Shown: one piece after another, positions 10,430-22,578 of the stretch
How positions within the stretch are numbered: position 1 is the first letter of the stretch
How the letters are laid out: each line of letters starts with the position of its first letter
Assembly (NCBI GenBank): GCA_951230915.1
Contig: OX579641.1
Coordinates: 5,642,001-5,706,000, forward strand
Origin: Antitrichia curtipendula
Taxonomy: Eukaryota; Streptophyta; Bryopsida; Hypnales; Leucodontaceae
DNA: 64,000 bases
Direction of reading: 5' to 3'
Translations under genes and position numbers: made by a program
The notes under the pieces: generated by a model
Databases searched by the model: none
Told to the model about the DNA's origin: nothing
What the model saw: the letters and a program-made list of their open reading frames with translations, nothing else

Positions 10430-12897
10430 AACCCCTAAATTTGTGAGACATTATATTTTGGTGTTGATTATTAAACTTTAAAGTAAAATATAATCTTACC
10501 AAAGTACTATCTTTGATAATTTTTAGAAAATTGAATACCCTTTAAATTCCGAAATTAAGTATCCAAAACCTTATTTTTTTAAAATTGTTCATAATTTGGG
10601 TCATTGCAAGAAAAGTGCAATATCTCATGAAAATAGGTACTTTCATTGTAGTTTCACATTTTAATTTGTAAAAAATAGGATTTAAAAATTAAAAAAACAC
10701 TAAAATTTGGACATTTGGGAAGAGTTTGTAGTAATGAGGTTTCACCAAAAGATTAATCTTAGAACCATCTTCATTATTCAGAAATTGCACACAATAGGAG
10801 TGTTGTTTGCACTCATGTAGAAGACACAAAAGAATATATTTTTAGATTTCTTTTGATAGGGCTCTGCAAATAGACCATGAAAATTCCCAACTCCAAATCA
10901 TTAAAATTTGGGACTTCTAACATAGTGAAAACCTCTAAACCTTGTAGTTTGACAAGTAAACAAAAATGATTTTTAAATATTTTTTTTTAAATCTAAAAAA
11001 TAAGAAATATGATTAATATCAAGTCATACTTCTCCACTAAAAATTTCAAGTTTATAAGGTTTTTCTTTAAAAGTTATAGAGAATGACAAAAAAATATCCC
11101 CTCATTGTGATGATACATAGGACCAATCTTTCTTGCAATGATCCATTTTTCTGTTGAAGATTTTGTCCAAAGGTGTACATTGCAAATATTCACTTTTTAT
11201 TGTTAAAAACTCATGGAGATGAGCCTCAAATATACTAAATCTTTAAGGAAAAATCACATTGAAAATTGAAAACTCGTTTAAATTAATTGTAGAGTAGATT
11301 TTGAGAGTTGTAAATCAATTGTGAGTTATGCATGTTATGTCTTTTAGCCACATATTTTTTCATGACATGAATTGAGACTTGGTATGTAAAAAGTGGATTG
11401 AAAGACTTCAAAGTTCAAATCACCTTACAATTTTAACACTCTCTTTATCAAACGTTATCATCTTTCAATCCATAAGTGATATTGTTTTCTGTTTTTTTCC
11501 TACATGATCCATAACATGTCTAGTTTGGATTGAAACAGTCACAATTTCTTTAAATTGATGAAAAAAAAAAAAATCACAGCTTGATTTTTTGTGTTTAGTT
11601 TTGCTTCACAATTTGTTCTTGATACGGTAAACACAGGTCTGGACCTTGGGGTGAGGTTCTTAATTAATTAGCGACACTTTTGAAGCATGCAGAGAACCAA
11701 ATATTTGAACCAGGACTATCCTGCTGTATATTCAAGAAATGTTCCATTGTCCGATTGCATAATTAAAGTAGTTGATATTATTTCATTAAATACTAACACA
11801 GTCACACTGCCTCTTCTACCAGTATTTGAAATGTTAGTAACTATCTTTGTATTGGCACATCTTCGAGTGGTATATATAGCAGCTCAAGCAAAAACGACTG
11901 TTGTCCTTTTGCTTGCATCATTCTGAAGAGTTTGATAATCTTTCTTCATTTCTAGGCGTATGAAACTTCAGGATATGTGTTACTTTGCTCAATTGCTCTT
12001 GTCTGAATGATCGAGTGAGACAGACTTGAGAGCGTTGAATGGAATGGATGAGAACTTAGCTATTGTAACTGATTCGGCCACTTGTCGACTTGTAGTCATC
12101 CAACCAACGTGAAAACTAGTCTACTTCAACTTCTAAGTTTAATTAGCGTCCTTCAACTTCGACTTACTAGTTACTATAACACTGTTAAGCTCCATTAAAT
12201 CTCAAAATATCAGATGCAGGCATCGACTATTAATAAAATGAATCATATGCTAACGCAAAGTCACTGAGAAATTAACGACGGAGGTACCGTAAACTCAGAA
12301 GATGAACTTAAACAGAGTACGTATGCGACTTTAGTTGCAGGTTATCTTATAGTGCTAGCCTAATAAACTATAAATGCATCATCATAGCCAGGAATTTCAA
12401 GTAACTATTAAGTATCTGAAAATAAATGAGGCTGAAAACTAGCACAATCAGTTATTACTGTCCTTGCATGTGAACAGAAACATATTTATATCTCATTTGA
12501 AATTTGAATGTCTGCAAACACCATACACTTTCCTCAAAGTAAGAATGATGCAAATTCACGGGGCTTTCTTCACGTTGTGCACAGAAAACTCAATATTGAT
12601 ACTTCAACGTGCAATGTACACCGTTTTATGAAATGAGAACCCGCTGAGTGACCTATTTTTATTCAATTAGATGTGGTCCAACTTTTGCCCAAACCAAATG
12701 AAGGATCATCACTTCCCACTTGGACGAGTTCTGACCAGCCACTGCGAGAGCAAATGAGCAATACAATCATGCTAACGAATCAGAAGTTATCGGACGCTTT
12801 CATGCTTCCTAAAGAATGTTGATATATAGTAACTGTCCTGACTCTGTAGATGACGATACGTGTCCACAAACTCTGATCAATCTGATCAACTACTGAT
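10426..12897. other. Spacer with TE fragments and 3' flank of GLP3
   Basis: No gene. Bases about 11,340-11,560 are related, reversed, to 63,700-63,850 and to 49,430-49,560, so they are a fragment of the TTAACCCCTAAA family. Bases from about 11,640 (GGACCTTGGGGTGAG) match blocks at about 23,970 and 36,770, part of the duplicated GLP units. The conserved block ACACCGTTTTATGAAA is at 12618-12633, about 270 bp past the GLP3 stop. Confidence 0.5.
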
Positions 12898-13563
12898 TTA
12901 CATGGGGAACTGCTTCTGGATCATGTCCACCGTCTTCTCGCTGATGCGGAAAGCCTTCTCCAACACCTCGTCCTTGATGTCCGGAGTGAACAAAGCCGGT
13001 GCAATCTGCTGCACGCCAGGGTTCTGGCTGCTCAAAGCGGCGAACGCCAACGCAGGGTATTTGCCCACGTTCAGCTGGAAGTGCACCAGGCCCTTGGGGA
13101 ACACGAACAGTTCGCCTTCCTTGAGGATGGTGGCAAACAAAGTGTTGTTGGTGCTCACGAAGCCCACGTACAACTCGCCCTTGGCCAGTAACAGAATCTC
13201 GGTGGCACGGGGATGAGTGTGCGGGGGGTTGATGCCGCCCTTGGCGAAGTCGATGCGAGCAGCGGAGATGCCCAAAGTGTTCAATCCGGAGAACTGAAGC
13301 ACGGACGCAGGCGTGACGACGGCGTTGTTGGGGTTGTTGGTGTTTCCTGCGTTCTTCAAGCCAGCAAATGTGAAGTCGCTGACCGACACCTTGTCAGCTG
13401 GCTTGCAGCTGAGTCCATTGATGGTGAGTCCGCTCTTTAAGTCGGCTACGCAGAAGTCCTGGAGAGGATCCTCGTCCGCTGCCATGGCGAGCATGGGTAC
13501 CAGCCCGACGCTCATCAACATGGCCACGGTAACCCACAAGCTTCTGCGGGCCATGATTCCCAT
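12898..13563 (-). CDS. Germin-like protein 3 (secreted cupin)
   Basis: Intact intronless gene of 221 codons starting at the ATG on 13563. Signal peptide about residues 1-29; Cys38 and Cys53 for the germin disulfide; metal ligands His115, His117, Glu122 and His161; box 2 with a normal PKG; KGE box at 129-131; sequon at Asn139. It groups with GLP4 and GLP7 by the LLAKGELY segment and the STNNT sequence that replaces DTNNT. The product is expected in the cell wall as a ring-like oligomer like other germins. Whether it is an oxalate oxidase or a superoxide dismutase cannot be read from sequence. Confidence 0.95.
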   Translation of the reverse strand: MGIMARRSLWVTVAMLMSVGLVPMLAMAADEDPLQDFCVADLKSGLTINGLSCKPADKVSVSDFTFAGLKNAGNTNNPNNAVVTPASVLQFSGLNTLGISAARIDFAKGGINPPHTHPRATEILLLAKGELYVGFVSTNNTLFATILKEGELFVFPKGLVHFQLNVGKYPALAFAALSSQNPGVQQIAPALFTPDIKDEVLEKAFRISEKTVDMIQKQFPM

Positions 13564-13737
13564 GTCGACGACTGCAACAATCGGTGCCGCTCTAAATTGA
13601 AGGATCAGTTCTGGAGTTGAGCAGCAAGTCGAACTCTGTGAGTTGCGAGGGAGCAGAGTGCGCTAGATGGTTGTGGAAGTTGGAAGTTTTAGGATATTGG
13701 AATGATTGCTTCTGTTACAACTGCTTCCGTTGTTGGG

Positions 13738-13785
13738 GTTTATATACAACTCAGGAGCGTCACAGGCGAAGCACACGTGGGGTGA
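13738..13785 (-). promoter_or_regulatory. GLP3 core promoter with a G-box instead of the CGCG repeat
   Basis: TATATAAA on the minus strand at 13738-13745, followed by CCCCAACA. The place of the CGCG inverted repeat is taken by a shorter sequence with CACGTG at 13774-13779, the core bound by plant bZIP and bHLH factors. This copy may therefore answer to a different signal; that is inference. Confidence 0.55.
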
Positions 13786-14163
13786 CTGGAAGGATAACTA
13801 CAAAGGAAACTCGGGACTTGTTGTAGTCATGGAAAACGGCTGGGGTAGTTCTGGATACCCTTCTGACAATCTTAACGTCGAGATCTCAACGACGAGATCT
13901 TAACGTCGAGAAGGGTACCCCAACTCTATACTGTAGTCAAGATCAGGTCCAAAGAAAGTCAGAGGCGTGCAGTTTAGACGAGTGGCGGAGCTGCAAAAGT
14001 GAGTTGCTGCCTGGGCCCGCAGTCTCGGAATGACAGAGCTAGCCGCCAACGCGAGTTGCCCGAGAACGAACCATTGGACGTCACGCTTTGGCCGCCGTGA
14101 TTAACGGGATTAAAAATTCAAGATATTGACATTCAGACATACCGATAACATTGTTAGGGTTCG

Positions 14164-14494
14164 TAGGGTAGGAGGTCCATAAGTGGCCCATTTAAGAGCT
14201 GAAATTCAATTTTTGGGTGGTGAAGCTTCTTGAAATACTTTTCAGTAAATTTTTCTTGAAAATGAAGTGGAATTGGCATCTAATGCAAGTCGTTTTATAT
14301 GTTTTGGAACTTTGTGGAATTAGTTATGAATTTTTGAAGTTGATATGGCATAGGGTTCTAAAATGGCCCACCTCCTGAAATGTACAATGTTTGTACATTG
14401 CTGAAGGCTACCAAAAAGAAGCATGTACAAATAGTGTACATTTGAGGAAGTGGATTGTTTTAGACCATGTGCAGTTTTCGAACCTCCTACCTTA
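14164..14494. mobile_element. MITE with TAAGGTAGGAGGTTC termini
   Basis: Left end TAGGGTAGGAGGTCC and reversed right end TAAGGTAGGAGGTTC, spaced about 330 bp, no coding capacity. The right-end sequence recurs at about 26,322-26,338, where I could not find a left partner. The element at 24075-24487 has a related start. Confidence 0.5.
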
Positions 14495-16726
14495 AACCAT
14501 TCCCACTTTCAAGATTGGAATAACCCCTCCTAGGATGCTTGGGAATAGTCAGTTTATAGTAAACTAGCCCATTTCCATTTACTACCTAATTCCATCATCC
14601 TACTTTTGGCCCCAATTTCGTTAAAAAAAAACAATCATTCAAATCAATTCATTTTTTTACAAAATCATTGTATTAACCTCTAAAGGTCGAAGGATGTTTT
14701 GGAAGAAGAAATTGAAATCCAAAATTGTCAATTTTATAATGCATTGCCCCAAATCAAAAATTAATTTAAAGAAAAAATTTGAACCATACAAAAATGTATT
14801 AAATATTTGATCAAGTAGGTGAATGTGTGGAAATTTTTTTAATCCATTTGACTGCATAGTTTGAAAGATTATTACTTTTGAAGTGAAAAAAAAAAATTTC
14901 ATTCCTACAAACAAGATCAACAGACTTTGAGCCTTCTTGGAGTAAAATTTTGGCAACTCAAACCTTCTTGGATTTTAATTTAAAAAATTCCTCATTTCAC
15001 AAGAAACCATCAAAAATGACTAGTAAAATGCCAAATGAATTAACTTAAATGGAGAATTTCAAGTGCCTTATTAGAAATCCAAACACTGAAAAGTTAGAGA
15101 CAAACATTTAATATATATGGAAAAAATTTCAAGAACTTTGACTACGCAATTTGCAAGATAATAGGACTTGAAGTTAGAAGAAATGTTTTTTCTTGAACCC
15201 CCTCTAATATAGCTTACAAATTTTGACTCCTTTTAGAATGTGATTTGAAAACATTTTTTTTTTCTAGACAGTTGTATGTCATATTTTATTAGTTACATAC
15301 ATGCCAAATTTCAAAAATTTGATGAGTGTTTTTGCAAATGATGCCTTAAAGATGCCCAAATTGTTCAAGTGGCCAAAAACATTTATGGCAACACAATAAC
15401 TTTTGGTTTGGGCACCCAATTGAAAAAAAATTATATTTCCACTAAGGGGGTATATGTTTTGTGCCAAAATTTTGTGAACATCAAACCAAAGTTGACTTCA
15501 TAGGAATTGGTCAAGATTTTCAATTGTTCGTTCAACAGATGATTGATCTCGAGGAGATAATGCCAACAAGGGATAATGTATATCAATCCTTTAATGGTGA
15601 ATACTTAAGTACCATTGGATATATGAGAGAGCGGTTATGAATTTGGTTTATAGGATGCTCATGACTCCACTCTATAAATGATTTTGTAATTTCGTGGCAG
15701 ACACTTCAAAAATTCACATAAATTATAATTTTACAGGGAAAATTATAAATCCACTTGGATTTGATTCGTGATACAAGCGCACACCTCTAAAAAAATGTGC
15801 CCCTCTTGGAGATTTGGAGTTCGCTTCAAGATATTCAGATTGTTAGTTTGCATGGTAATAAACTTGTCTACTTTAATCTACAAAGACTCATTGGTTAGCT
15901 AGAGAGACTAAGAGAGATTTGAAAAATATGAAGGCATAGATTACAAAGTCAATGGACTAAAAAATTGCACTATTAGGAGGCCCATGCTTCCTAAAGGAGC
16001 AAAATGACCCCAACATTGGTCAATAATGTTATGCATTGGAATTCTGTGCTCAATGAAGAATTCACTTTTCCCTTCATTTTCACATTCAAGTAAGTAATGT
16101 GGAATTGTGGATTATGCTCTCAGTCTCATGCCTAATATTTTATTTTTTATTTTTCAAGATAGTATAATCTGTATCCTTGCTTAGAGTGATGAAACTATTT
16201 ATCTTTATAATTATTTAATTTATGGATAAATATCCCATTATAATCCATCCAAATCTATGTACTTTCATTCAAATGTAACCTCATGGGACAATATTAACCT
16301 ATTTGGGGTATTTTAAAAAGTTGAAGTGGACTTTAAGGGTGATTTTTTCTATTCAAAAATAAAAATATATATCAAGATACTCAAAAAGTCAGAATGTCCT
16401 CCCCTCCAAACTTGAAAGAATCACTACAAATGAAATGTGTGTTTTATTTCATGCATAATGGAGAGAATAGTAAATTAGATAGGCCGAGAGTATAAATATA
16501 GTTCAAGACTACATTTGCATATTTTGTATACAAAAGGTCATTGGTCAAAATTGTAATTTCAACTGACTTGTGAAAAAAGCCATATGATTTAGTGCTGAGA
16601 ACACACTATAAGAAACCAATGTTTTTTGATGTCTAAATTGACGGATTTTAGGTGACATTGAATCTATTAACCCTTGTTTTTATGTCAACAATGATGTCCA
16701 ATGTAACATCATCTTGGTCCTCTGTT
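14495..16726. other. AT-rich spacer, no gene
   Basis: Strongly AT-rich. The frames on the minus strand near 14,657-14,956 and 15,279-15,467 are rich in Phe, Ile and Lys and have no recognisable domain. A TTAACCTCTAAAGGTCG sequence near 14,673 looks like another end of the TTAA family without a clear partner. Confidence 0.4.
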
Positions 16727-18215
16727 AATATAGATTGCAAGATTATAGAGTTTGAAGTTATAAGAATTTTTTTTATCTAGCTCTAGATATCAAAATGACA
16801 TTGAATGCTCTTAAAGCTACAATTCAGCTTAATTAGGGCACATCCAATTTTAAATTTGCAAGACCTTCAAATTAAACAAAATTGCAATCCAAAATTTAAA
16901 TTAAATAATGTAATAATATTCAACTAAAACATATAGCTTCAACAAACTATAATTTGTTCTTCAAAATTTTCAAAATACACACAATTTAGAATTTTTTTTC
17001 CAATATGGCCCTCTTTAAATAAATTTTTTGAAGTTTGATTATTCACTAATATTAAATTTGTTCTAGATATCAAATTTCTAGGATATAAGTTCTATTAAAG
17101 ATAAATATAAAATATAGAAAATTTTTGAATGAAAAATAAAAAATAAAAAAATTTATTTTTAATATAAAAAAATTATGAAGTTAGATTGAGTAAAAATTTG
17201 ATTTGTCTTTTAAAGATTACAAATTCAAATCCTTCCTCCTAATTATTTATGACTTGTAGCCCAACAATGTAGACATTGAGAATGTGAAGGTTAGACCATA
17301 AGAATTGTGGCTATTAATAATAAAAACAAACATGACATATATTGATATATCACTAACTATTAGAAAGACAAAAATGAATAAAAAATTCTAGCACAATTAT
17401 ACATGTTTTCTAGGCTCATGTCATGACAAATTGACCACTAAGTATGTTAAGTGGTGCATATCCATATTCATATATTGAGCTCTAATGTCATGTTATCTTT
17501 GGTGGTTTCTTCTTCAATCATGTTTATTTGACAAAAGGGGATTTCAATCTCACTATTTGCACCTTCAATTTCACATTTCAAATGAATTGCTTTAATTTGC
17601 CAACAACAAGGTATTTTTATGAGGAACTACAAGATTTTGGAATTGGATTGCATATTCTATGAACTAATTATCTAATTTAACTATAAAAGTAAGTTTTGTC
17701 AAAATTAGAAGCTATTGCAAGTCATAAGTAGACTTGGCATGAAATAATTGAAAATATACAATTAAAGAAATTTTCGGACTATTTGGGTCAAAATGACCAA
17801 TTGCAAACAAATTGAATGGCCAAACATTGACATTGTTCAAAATACAAACAAATAGCTACAAAGAAACATTTAATTTAAGAATTTTTGAAATTCATCATAG
17901 TTCAACATCCAATTTAAAACTTTATAGAAACTCAATATTTTAGAATGGAATATCAAGAGGATTAATTTGGCTCATGAAAATCAAACAAGGTCATAGTCTA
18001 CCAATGAATAGAATTTAGAATGTTGGAAATAAAATAAGAGAGTTCATTTTGCGAATATGATAGTAGAATGAAAGGCGGGATGAAACGACCATAGCAGACC
18101 GTAAGCAATGCAATAGTCTACATGGAACATTTGAATTAGGCAACTATAAAAATATGAGCTCATTCAATCATTTCAAGTATCTCTACTTCCATCACAATAT
18201 AATACTAATGTTCTT
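16727..18215. repeat. Left arm of inverted duplication (partner 39292-40745)
   Basis: About 1.45 kb that matches 39,292-40,745 in reverse orientation with moderate divergence and small gaps. Clear anchors are TATAGATTGCAAGATTA at the left end against TAATCTTGCAATCTATA at the right end, and the GAATTTAGAATGTTGGAAAT segment near 18,006 with its reverse at about 39,450. No coding capacity. Confidence 0.7.
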
Positions 18216-18587
18216 AGGAAGACTTCCAAAGTCCAAACTCATTTATGTGATATAAACCAAATTTTTTTAAATAAAATCCGCCAATGTATATACATATTAC
18301 ACCCATGTTCAACATTGCCCCAAAAGTGACACCAACATTTGGACCAAAAAATGTCACAAAAATGTAGATATTGATTATACAAGGTGTACACAATCAAAAG
18401 ATGAAAGTTTATGAGAATGTGAGGTTGGGTTTTTTGTACACATGGAGACAGTATTTTGAAAATTCATAACTTGATATTCACACACTGTCCAAATAATGCA
18501 TGCTACAGCATAACATTCATTAGCCTTTAGAGAGGCTGCCTTTTCCTCTCTGGAGTCCTCATCCACAGAATTCATCCTCTCAGCATT

Positions 18588-18749
18588 AAGGTAAACCAGC
18601 CTATGACAGGCAGATTGCATGGTTTGCCTTGTTGACATATTTGAAATTTTGAATTTTTTTTTTCATATAAGGTAAACCAGCCTATGACAGGCAGATTGCC
18701 TGGTTTGCCTTGTTGACATATTTGAAATTTTGAAATTTTTTTTTCATAT
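18588..18749. repeat. 81-bp tandem duplication
   Basis: Two copies offset by exactly 81 bases, each starting AAGGTAAACCAGCC. Each copy can fold, since AAGGTAAACCAG pairs with CTGGTTTGCCTT about 30 bases on. Confidence 0.8.
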
Positions 18750-18933
18750 AAAGGCAAACATGAAAAATTGGTAGAACAATTGAAATTTTATTTTTTTGAC
18801 AAAGTATGAATTTGTTACAGATTTTTGAAGTGAATTGGCCAGATGGCTCAAAACAGTCTGTAGACTATCCCACAACCATCAAAAACTATACCCATGGTGG
18901 TCATCAAACCACCCAATGCAGTTACAATATTTC

Positions 18934-19025
18934 CTAACATGGTTGAAATATTTTCTAACATGGTTGAAATATTTTCTAACATGGTTGAAATATTTTCTAA
19001 CATGGTTGAAATATTTTCTAACATG
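18934..19025. repeat. 21-bp minisatellite
   Basis: Four full and one partial unit of CTAACATGGTTGAAATATT (plus TT), in perfect 21-base register. The unit length is a multiple of three, so it makes open frames on both strands that are not genes. Confidence 0.9.
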
Positions 19026-19502
19026 GACATGACATAAAGGAATAAAAAAAGTTAGTTCATGTAATGAATTACACTAGAAAGGGACAAGTTCCTAAAACAG
19101 TCTCTAACATCTCCATCACCATCATACAAAACATTGATTTCAGCCATCAACCTACCTAATAAAGTTTTGCTTACATTAATTGGAAAAAACTTGGCACAGA
19201 TTGATGGAAAACTGTAATGGGTCATCTTATAGATGTCTGTATTAGAGCATCCCCACTCCAACTTGGCAAAAAGACACTCCAAGTGGCTCTTTGGAGTGTT
19301 GGAGAAATGCGGCCGGCTCGTAGGAAGGGAGAGTGGTCCACAGCAACACAGTGAACCCCACACTGTAACATTGTTTCGCGATTTAAAAGACTAACTATTA
19401 AAATTTTAATTCATTGAGAGAAATGAATTAAGTGACTAACTTCTTTTGCTTCCGAAGTCAATTCCATTTCGAAATATTGATGGAGAAGGAGGAGAGAATC
19501 TC

Positions 19503-20030
19503 TTTATATACACATGGGGTGGTAGGAAGTAGAACAACCCATGTGGGATAAATAATATTAGAATTGGTAAGAGCTCAACCACTCATAGCTAAGTCAAAAT
19601 AGGAATTGTGTTAAAAATATAATTTTAGACCTAATTTAGGCATAGTAGAATAACTTTTTCTAAAAAATTTTGAACTAAAGAAAGTTGTTAAATTAATATA
19701 AATTTCACCTCAAACAATCCGTTTGAGATTTAAATCCTGCAATAAAAAGTTATGGACAAATTTCAGAGAGGATGTTTGAAAATGTCAAAAAAAATTCCCT
19801 TCCACCCCCTTTGTGAATTTTGTCCATAAATTTTGATTAGAAAATCCAAATCTCAAACAGATTTTTGGAGGTGAAATTTATATTTATTTAACAACTTTTC
19901 TTAGTTCAAATTTTTTTAGAAAAAGTTATTGTATTGTGACTAAATTAGGTCTAAAATTCTACTTTCAACACAATTCTAACTTTTTACAATGAGGAGTCAA
20001 GCTCTTTTATTCTAATTATCCCATACTTTT
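19503..20030. mobile_element. Foldback element, copy 1
   Basis: Two arms of about 240-260 bp are imperfect reverse complements around a short centre near 19,780-19,800. The arms contain AGTTATGGACAAATTTCAGA and its reverse, and TTAGACCTAATTTAG and its reverse. Same family as 20653-21235 but more diverged. Transcription through it would give a long hairpin RNA. Confidence 0.7.
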
Positions 20031-20652
20031 TGAGGGCTCACGATGAACAATGGATTTCTCTATAAAAGCTACCTCTCCAACCTTACTTTTCACCATTTAC
20101 CCATGAAACTATTCATTCATGTTATCACCCAATTTAAATTGATGATAATTGATTGTAATAGGAATAGTGACATTGGTATATAAATCATTTAAGTTGATTT
20201 ATTTCTTAGTTATTAGGAATATGGTAGTAGCCTGGTGTGCCTAATACAGTAGGTTGTCATGCGTAGCCTGGAGCCACGGGGAACGAACACTACTTTTCCG
20301 TCCGCTCTCCAGTTTCTGCCGCGCCCGGCCACTCTCTGGGACTTGGCGTGCCTGCCGTGGAGCACGCATTTTGGCTGGGCGTGGCCATTTGCCCAGTTTG
20401 AGTCAGTTGTTGAGTTGGAGTGGGGATGCCCTTAGGCACTTGGCCTGTCATAGGCTGGTTTACCTTAATGCAAGCTCCGGTACCAGGATAGTGACAGTAA
20501 ATTATGATATTCTCCACTTTCTTTTGTTAATTTTAGGACCAAACATACAAATCTAGTTTGCCAAAAACACTAAAAATCCAATGAGTAATACACTATTGTA
20601 ATCTTATCATTTGCCATCAATAATTCATTTTGAGATTTCTAGTGAGAAGACA

Positions 20653-21235
20653 CTCTTTATATACACATGGGTTGGTAGGAGGTAGAACAAATCATGTGGG
20701 ATAAGCAAGTTAGAATTTGTTGTTTGTGAAGCACTCATAGTTAAGTCAAAAACAAATAATTTTGTTAAAAGTGAAATTTCAGACCTCATTTAGGCATAGT
20801 AGAATGATTCTTCTCAAAAAACTTTGAACTAAAAGAAGTTGGTAAGTGAAGATAAGTTTCACCTCCAAAAATCCGTTTGGCATTTTGAATATCCAATCAA
20901 AAGTTATGGACAAATTTGAGAGAGGGGTTGGAATGGACAATTTCTGTAACATTTTTCCAACCCCTCTCTCAAATTTGTCCATACCTTTTGATTGGATATT
21001 CAAAATTTCAAACGGATTTTTGAAGGTGAAACTTATCTTCACTTACCAACTTCTTTTAGTTCAAAGTTTTTTGAGAAGAATCATTCTACTATGCCTAAAT
21101 AAGGTCTGAAATTTCACTTTTAACAAAATTATTTGTTTTTGACTTAACTATGATTGCTTCACAAACAACAAATTCTAACTTGTTTATCCCACATGGGCTG
21201 TTCTACCTCCTACCACTCCAAGTGTATATATATAG
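20653..21235. mobile_element. Foldback element, copy 2
   Basis: Arms 20653-20934 and 20955-21235 are near-perfect reverse complements around a loop of about 20 bases. Both ends begin TATATACAC...TGG(A/G)TTGGTAGGAGG-like sequence. The similar open frames on opposite strands (about 20,779-21,109) are a result of the palindrome, not genes. Confidence 0.85.
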
Positions 21236-21523
21236 CTTTCTTTACCATTGATAACTCAAAATAATATTAATTTTATATAAATGCAAGCTAAAAGTTAGAA
21301 AACTAATGAATCATGTTTTTGGCTAACCTTGCATTCATACAAAACCAATAATGTTTTGAGTTTTCAACACATACAATGTATAGGTGTAGAATGCTGATTA
21401 TTGTGTGTTTGATTTAATGGGTGTCTGGACATTGGTTTTGTTTTAATTTTTAATGTATATTGTACAGTTGCAGCCAACTGACTTACCCTCTGACAAATTT
21501 TGACACATATCCCATAGCTACTG

Positions 21524-21588
21524 ATGGTGTGGAATATTCCACACCATATCATCCGGAGGATGAAATGGTGTAGAATATTCCACACCAT
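21524..21588. repeat. Two 24-bp palindromes 41 bp apart
   Basis: 21524-21547 is a perfect palindrome with the core GGTGTGGAATATTCCACACC. 21565-21588 is a second copy with one mismatch. They are spaced 41 bases start to start. No function is known to me. Confidence 0.8.
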
Positions 21589-22329
21589 TCTGTCAGGGGG
21601 AAGGCAGCGCTTCCCTCTGCTACTGAATGTTATGAGTGTCTTGGAATCATCCTTCAATTCCCATTTAATGCAATTAATGCAATTAAGGACAATAAATATT
21701 GTTTTGTAAGAAAAGAATCATGTTTTATAATAGGAGGTATGATACTGATGATCAGTTGTAAGTAGTGACGGTCATGGGGCGCCCACCTAAAGAAAATGTG
21801 AAAAATCGATCTGGCACCTCCACTTCGTATCACGGAATGTTCCTGTCAGGTACACTACACGTAAGCTTCCTGTCGTGGAGCTTCGGTTACGCGAATTCAC
21901 AATTTCAAACCAAAGTTTGACCAAAGTTCGAAAATTTTCCACCAGCAAAACGCCGAGTTTTTTAACACCATGAACTGAATCTTAACTAACATAACACTCA
22001 ACTGAAGGTCAGTTTTTATTTTTCTGACACCTTGGTGTCAGACTTTAATGTTGAGCCACAGTGACAGTGGCTTCAAATTTGGAGGGACCATCCTCCATTT
22101 TCTGCATGCTCTACTGCTACAGTGCAAAAAGAAAAACCTGCTGAAGGTTGGAAGTGGAGACTTTCTGATTTACTCGTTCACTCTGACACCTAGTTCACTT
22201 TCGTGACTATCCAGTTTGCACAGCTGAAGTCCTCTGACTATCATTGGACCCGGTCTTTACTCAATACAAACCCAGCCGCTATTCTCTTCTCCTCTTCAAA
22301 ACCACCTGAGAGTCACTTTACCTTCCAAC

Positions 22330-22390
22330 CACTCCGCGTCTTGGCAAACGCGCGTCACCGTTGACGCCCTCTGGATGGATCGTATATAAA
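22330..22390 (+). promoter_or_regulatory. GLP4 core promoter
   Basis: TATATAAA at 22383-22390 followed by CCCCCACAGCCC. The CGCG inverted repeat (CCGCGTCTTGGCAAACGCGC) is at 22334-22353, in the same relative place as in the sisters. Confidence 0.7.
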
Positions 22391-22578
22391 CCCCCACAGC
22401 CCAAACAATTGTAACAGCAGCAACCATTCCAGTGCCTTCCTCCAGCTTCCACAACCACCTCAGTGCACAGTACTATCTTTGCAACGGACAGAACTTCGCT
22501 TGAATTCCAGAACGTACTGTCTGATCCGGACTTCCAATTCGATCTAGTAGCTAGCATCGATTGTTGCAGCCAGTCGAC

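Larger units (their letters stand above)
18583..20471. mobile_element. Segment bounded by a 29-nt perfect inverted repeat
   Basis: 18583-18611 and 20443-20471 are exact reverse complements over 29 bases (core GGTAAACCAGCCTATGACAG). This is the layout of a 1.9-kb inverted-repeat element. It encloses a tandem duplication, a minisatellite and a foldback element. TTAA occurs inside both repeats, so the true ends and target site are uncertain. Confidence 0.5.

Noticed and set aside
16604..16640. CACTATAAGAAA as a CACTA transposon end
   Set aside because: Resembles plant CACTA ends but no inverted partner or transposase was found.
18835..19032. Frames made of repeated FLTWLKY or MLENIST units
   Set aside because: Produced by the 21-bp minisatellite.
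20779..21109. Two similar protein frames on opposite strands
   Set aside because: They are the two arms of the foldback element read in mirror fashion.
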